Of a stretch of DNA of 64,000 nt, positions 61,429 to 64,000 are shown in pieces. The notes under the pieces were generated by a model, which searched no databases, had not been told where the DNA came from, and saw only the letters and a program-made list of their open reading frames with translations. A program made the position numbers and the translations under genes. The first letter of the stretch is position 1, and each line of letters opens with the position of its first letter. The stretch spans positions 2,478,049 through 2,542,048 of the forward strand of contig AP018533.1 in assembly GCA_003573975.1 (NCBI GenBank), written 5' to 3'. The DNA is from Clostridiales bacterium CCNA10 (GTDB lineage: Bacteria; Bacillota; Clostridia; Oscillospirales; Oscillospiraceae).

Positions 61429-61648
61429 CTGCGGCAACGAAGTCCGGCAACGGACATCAAAAAACCTGTAAACTATCGTCTGACCCTGATTTCTTACTTT
61501 TCAAATTTTTTTATAAAATCTCGTTGCTTTCGTTGCCGAAAACATAGATAGATCATAAAAAGCCTTTACTTGCGGGCTTTTTCTATATCAAAACCATAAA
61601 TTTTATCAGCAACGAACCCGGCAACCAACCGGCAACCATCCCGGCAAC
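61429..61648. repeat. Iteron region of element F (origin candidate)
   Basis: GCAAC repeats start at 61609, 61621, 61632 and 61644 (spacing 12, 11, 12). Two inverted GTTGC copies lie at 61523 and 61532, 9 bp apart. A GGCAACGAAGTCCGGCAACGGACATCA block lies at 61433-61459. The layout equals that of element C, but the core reads GGCAAC instead of GACAAC. Confidence 0.7.
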
Positions 61649-61660
61649 AGACCGTCCTTG

Positions 61661-63068
61661 TCAGGCGATCCACTCCTGCGGAAGTTCCAGCTGACGGCAT
61701 TCTTCTTCACTCAGTTCTACAAATCCACCTTCGTTGCTGGGTAGTTCGTTGCCGGAAGTGTCCCGTTCCCAGCCCTTTTGTCTGCCATATCCGGCAAACA
61801 TCCGGGGATTGGAAAAAGGCTTCCAACCGGTCACGACCGTGTTCATGATCTCATTGATATTGTGGAGCTGCCACCGCTTCGGCTCATCAAAGGTATGTCC
61901 CAGAGCCTCCTTGAACAGCTGTTTTGAGCAGACCATGTTTCCGGTGTAGTGTTCCAGAAATCCCTGTATCTGTCCGGCTTCGGTGTCCTCCGGCATGAAG
62001 TCTTTCTGTACCTCCACCAGTTGACGCTGGATGGACTTGCTGAATTTCATGGAATATTTGCCGCTGTGGTAAATGCTCATAGCTTCTGCCCATACCTGCA
62101 ACAGATACGCTCTGGAAGCGTCCTCGTCCTCCAAAATGTGAACCTCTGCATTCTCCGGGTAAATCATGATTGGGAGAAAGCGCCGGTTCCCGGCTCGATC
62201 CAGCGGCAGAAAGTCCAGCGTATTCGAGGAACCACCGAACACACACTGCCGAAGCCGGTCTTTAGGCTGAGATTCATAAGGTGTCCGGTAGGTTTCCTTC
62301 TGTCGGCTAATAAAGGAACGGATTTCTTCAATGCTCTTTGCGCTGCTGGTGGCAAGCATCTCTGACATCTCAATGATCCAGTGCCCTTGCAGCTTTTGGA
62401 ATACCCGGTCGTCATCCAACTTTTTCAGGTCATCAGAGAACCATTCGTCCCGGATCGCCAGCAGTCGGAAGAAGGTGGACTTCCCGGCACCCTGACCGCC
62501 CACCAAACAAAGCATTTCCTCATATTTGGAACCGGGACGGAATACCCGGCGTATAGCACCCAGCAGGAAATGTTTCAGCATTTCTTCCACATAGTCACTT
62601 TCATCAGCACCAAGAAAATGGTGCAGACAGGATCGGATGCGTGGTGTACCGTCCCAGACAAGGCTGTTCAGTACATCCTGAATTGGATGGTAACAATTTT
62701 CGTTTGCTACGATAGAAAGGGCAGCCGTGATCTTTTTCTCACTGGTCAGCTCATAGTTTCTCTCAAAATAGAGGAGAAGATATTTCACATCAGTATCCGT
62801 CAGAGCGCTGGTATTCCTGCGCCAGCCCAAGTCCTGTACAATGTCTACCCGGTCTGTCAGGAGATTAAGCCGGATGGCATCCCGCAGGAGTGGATCGCAG
62901 CAGAAACACAATCCGGCAGTTGTCGATGGTGTTGGCTGTTTTTCCCTTGTCGGTAACAGAAAGGCTCTGCCGCACCTCATCAACGCTCTGTTCCGGCGCT
63001 ATGGCTTCGGCTGCGCTCATCACAGCCTGCTGGGTGGCTGGCGATAAACTCTGATATTCGCTGTTCAA
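61661..63068 (-). pseudogene. VirE-family replication ATPase in element F (one frameshift)
   Basis: The N-terminus is in one frame (MNSEYQSLSPATQQAV to TANTIDNCRIVF, start 63068), the rest in another (CCDPLLRDAIRLNLLTDRVDI to QLELPQEWIA). The break at ~62908 fits one extra T. Walker A is CLVGGQGAGKSTFFRLLA and IIEMSEMLATSSAKSIEEIRSF follows. It is a close relative of the element C protein along its whole length. Confidence 0.85.
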
Positions 63069-63628
63069 TTTTCCTCACCTCTTTTCCATACTCAGCAACT
63101 ACAAAAGCTCGTTCTTCTATGCTGTCAGACAGAAGAAGATCCAACAGATATTCGATATATGGCTGCCTGTGCAGAGCCTCCACAAACAAAGGATTCCAGT
63201 CATCCTCCGGTTGTTTGGGCGCGCATATTCTTCTTTCCATCGTTCCAGCAAAACGCAGGTAGTCGCACAGCACCCGAAAACATTTCTGCTCTGCCTGCCG
63301 GTATCGCATTTCCTCGCTGATTTTTCTTTTGATTACTCTCTTTTGTGGCGCGATCGTGGCCTTTTGCGGTCAAAGCTGATTGAGAAGTCCTCTGCCAGCT
63401 TTAAGGCAGCTTCTTTACTGCTTAGTCCAAAAAGACGGGAAGTGAAATCAATCACATCTCCATCTGCCTGACAGGCAAAACAAACTGGAACCGTCTGTCC
63501 ACCTTCATGCTGGGATGCCTGTCATCGTGAAACGGGCAACAAGCCATCCCGTTGCGTCCTACTGAAATTCCATAAACCAAAGCAGCCTGCCTTGTGGTAA
63601 CAGACTGTTTTACTGCTTCAAAATACAT
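62980..63628 (-). pseudogene. CHC2 primase-like gene in element F (two frameshifts)
   Basis: Frame 1 from ATG 63628 gives MYFEAVKQSVTTRQAALVYG and CCPFHDDRHPSMKVDRRF; frame 2 gives ADGDVIDFTSRLFGLSSKEA; frame 3 gives KRKISEEMRYRQAEQKCFRV to the end. The breaks lie at ~63483 (T-run) and ~63367 (A-run). Together they equal the element C primase. Confidence 0.8.
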
Positions 63629-63690
63629 TCGTTTCTTTCCACCTCCAAACAATGCAAAAGGCATCCGGTTTCCATAGAAAATCAGATGCC

Positions 63691-64000
63691 TCACAATTCC
63701 ATATCCTGTTTTCTTGTTGGAGCAATCCGTCCTTCACGCTCCCAGCGCTCCCGGTTCTCCCGATCAGCGTCCAGTTTGCCTTGTGCCAGCTTCTCCTTAA
63801 TGGATTTTCTGGCTTTATTTTTGATCTGCTCTTTGCCAGCCTGTTTGACCTCCGGTTTTAACAGCACCGCCTGTACCTTTTTGAGAACTTTTTCAGCAGA
63901 CTGCTGTAATTTTTCTCGCACCCTACTCAGCAGAGTGTTCGCTATCTTCACAACTTCTGCGGGCGAATTTTTGGCATTGGGCGATACCACGCTCTTTCGA
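63691..64000 (-). CDS. MobV-type relaxase in element F (partial, N-terminus outside window)
   Basis: The last ~102 residues of a relaxase: RKSVVSPNAKNSPAEVVKIAN, AVLLKPEVKQAGKEQIKNKARKSI and end RKQDMEL. They align with the C-terminus of the element C MobV protein (LMKPEVKKAGTEQIKKKAKSSI, KKQDMEL). The frame is open to the window edge. Confidence 0.8.
   Translation of the reverse strand, partial: RKSVVSPNAKNSPAEVVKIANTLLSRVREKLQQSAEKVLKKVQAVLLKPEVKQAGKEQIKNKARKSIKEKLAQGKLDADRENRERWEREGRIAPTRKQDMEL

Larger units (their letters stand above)
10563..64000. mobile_element. Element B: Tn1549-like integrative conjugative element (right end outside window)
   Basis: The left end abuts the broken recombinase of A, with B's own serine recombinase stop codon within 6 bp of it. 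Inside lie conjugation genes in Tn1549 order on the minus strand (VirD4, Maff2, VirB6-like, PrgI, VirB4, NlpC/P60, DUF4315, DUF4366, TopB, antirestriction polyprotein, TTRAP) plus relaxase and MobC on the plus strand. Three B genes (topoisomerase III, Maff2, VirD4) are interrupted by elements C, D and F. The right end is not in the window. Confidence 0.82.
51753..64000. mobile_element. Element F: serine-recombinase element inserted in virD4 (right end outside window)
   Basis: The left end has the same layout as element C: minus strand CTTGACA, ten bases, GA. It contains an unknown envelope operon, an IS256 copy, a serine recombinase, a TnpW-like gene, VirE, primase and a MobV relaxase. The recombinase lies 7.7 kb inside, so either the operon is cargo between recombinase and end, or a second element starts near 59.4 kb inside F. 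Confidence 0.6.

Overview
The window reads as a chromosomal piece of a gut Clostridia (Firmicutes; Oscillospiraceae- or Lachnospiraceae-like) packed with nested integrative elements. This rests on strong AGGAGG ribosome sites, the Tn1549/Tn4451-type gene families and a GC-rich backbone with AT-rich cargo. No rRNA, tRNA or CRISPR array was found.

Layout. (1) 1-5.65 kb, minus strand: a metal-homeostasis cluster (ZIP transporter, HMA metallochaperone-like protein, AraC-type regulator, a 26-aa peptide, a DUF6110-like protein, a P1B-type ATPase, a small membrane protein, a TetR regulator). (2) ~5.8-10.56 kb, plus strand: element A, a mobilizable element (sigma-like factor, RepA-like ATPase with iterons, MobC, relaxase, TnpW-like protein) whose serine recombinase gene is cut by element B. 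(3) 10.56 kb to the window end: element B, a Tn1549-like conjugative element with a serine recombinase at its left end. It carries sigma/HTH regulators, an attenuator-controlled RlmN/Cfr-like rRNA methyltransferase, MobC and relaxase, an antirestriction polyprotein, topoisomerase III, NlpC/P60 hydrolase, VirB4, PrgI, VirB6-like, Maff2 and VirD4. B is itself interrupted three times: element C (22.77-33.53 kb, Tn4451-like) lies in topoisomerase III, element D (43.94-51.30 kb, lincosamide resistance) lies in Maff2, and element F (51.75 kb to beyond the window) lies in VirD4. Two nearly identical IS256-family copies, each with a perfect 8-bp target duplication, sit in C and F.

How it fits together. 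The serine-recombinase insertions in topoisomerase III and Maff2 are at 2-bp cores, and removing them in silico restores the reading frame exactly, so conjugation of B may depend on prior excision of its passengers. C carries a split promoter (-35 at one end, -10 at the other) that would form only in its circular form and drive its own tnpX. A, C and F each have iteron-like repeats at the 3' end of a replication ATPase gene, which suggests they replicate as circles. The most interesting cargo is the RlmN/Cfr-like methyltransferase operon. It is preceded by an 8-codon leader peptide (MLHSMRIR) and a terminator, resembling macrolide-sensing attenuators. The right part of F carries an undescribed operon of lipoproteins and membrane proteins. 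Between 58.6 and 63.5 kb many genes carry 1-nt homopolymer-type frameshifts, which may be sequencing error.
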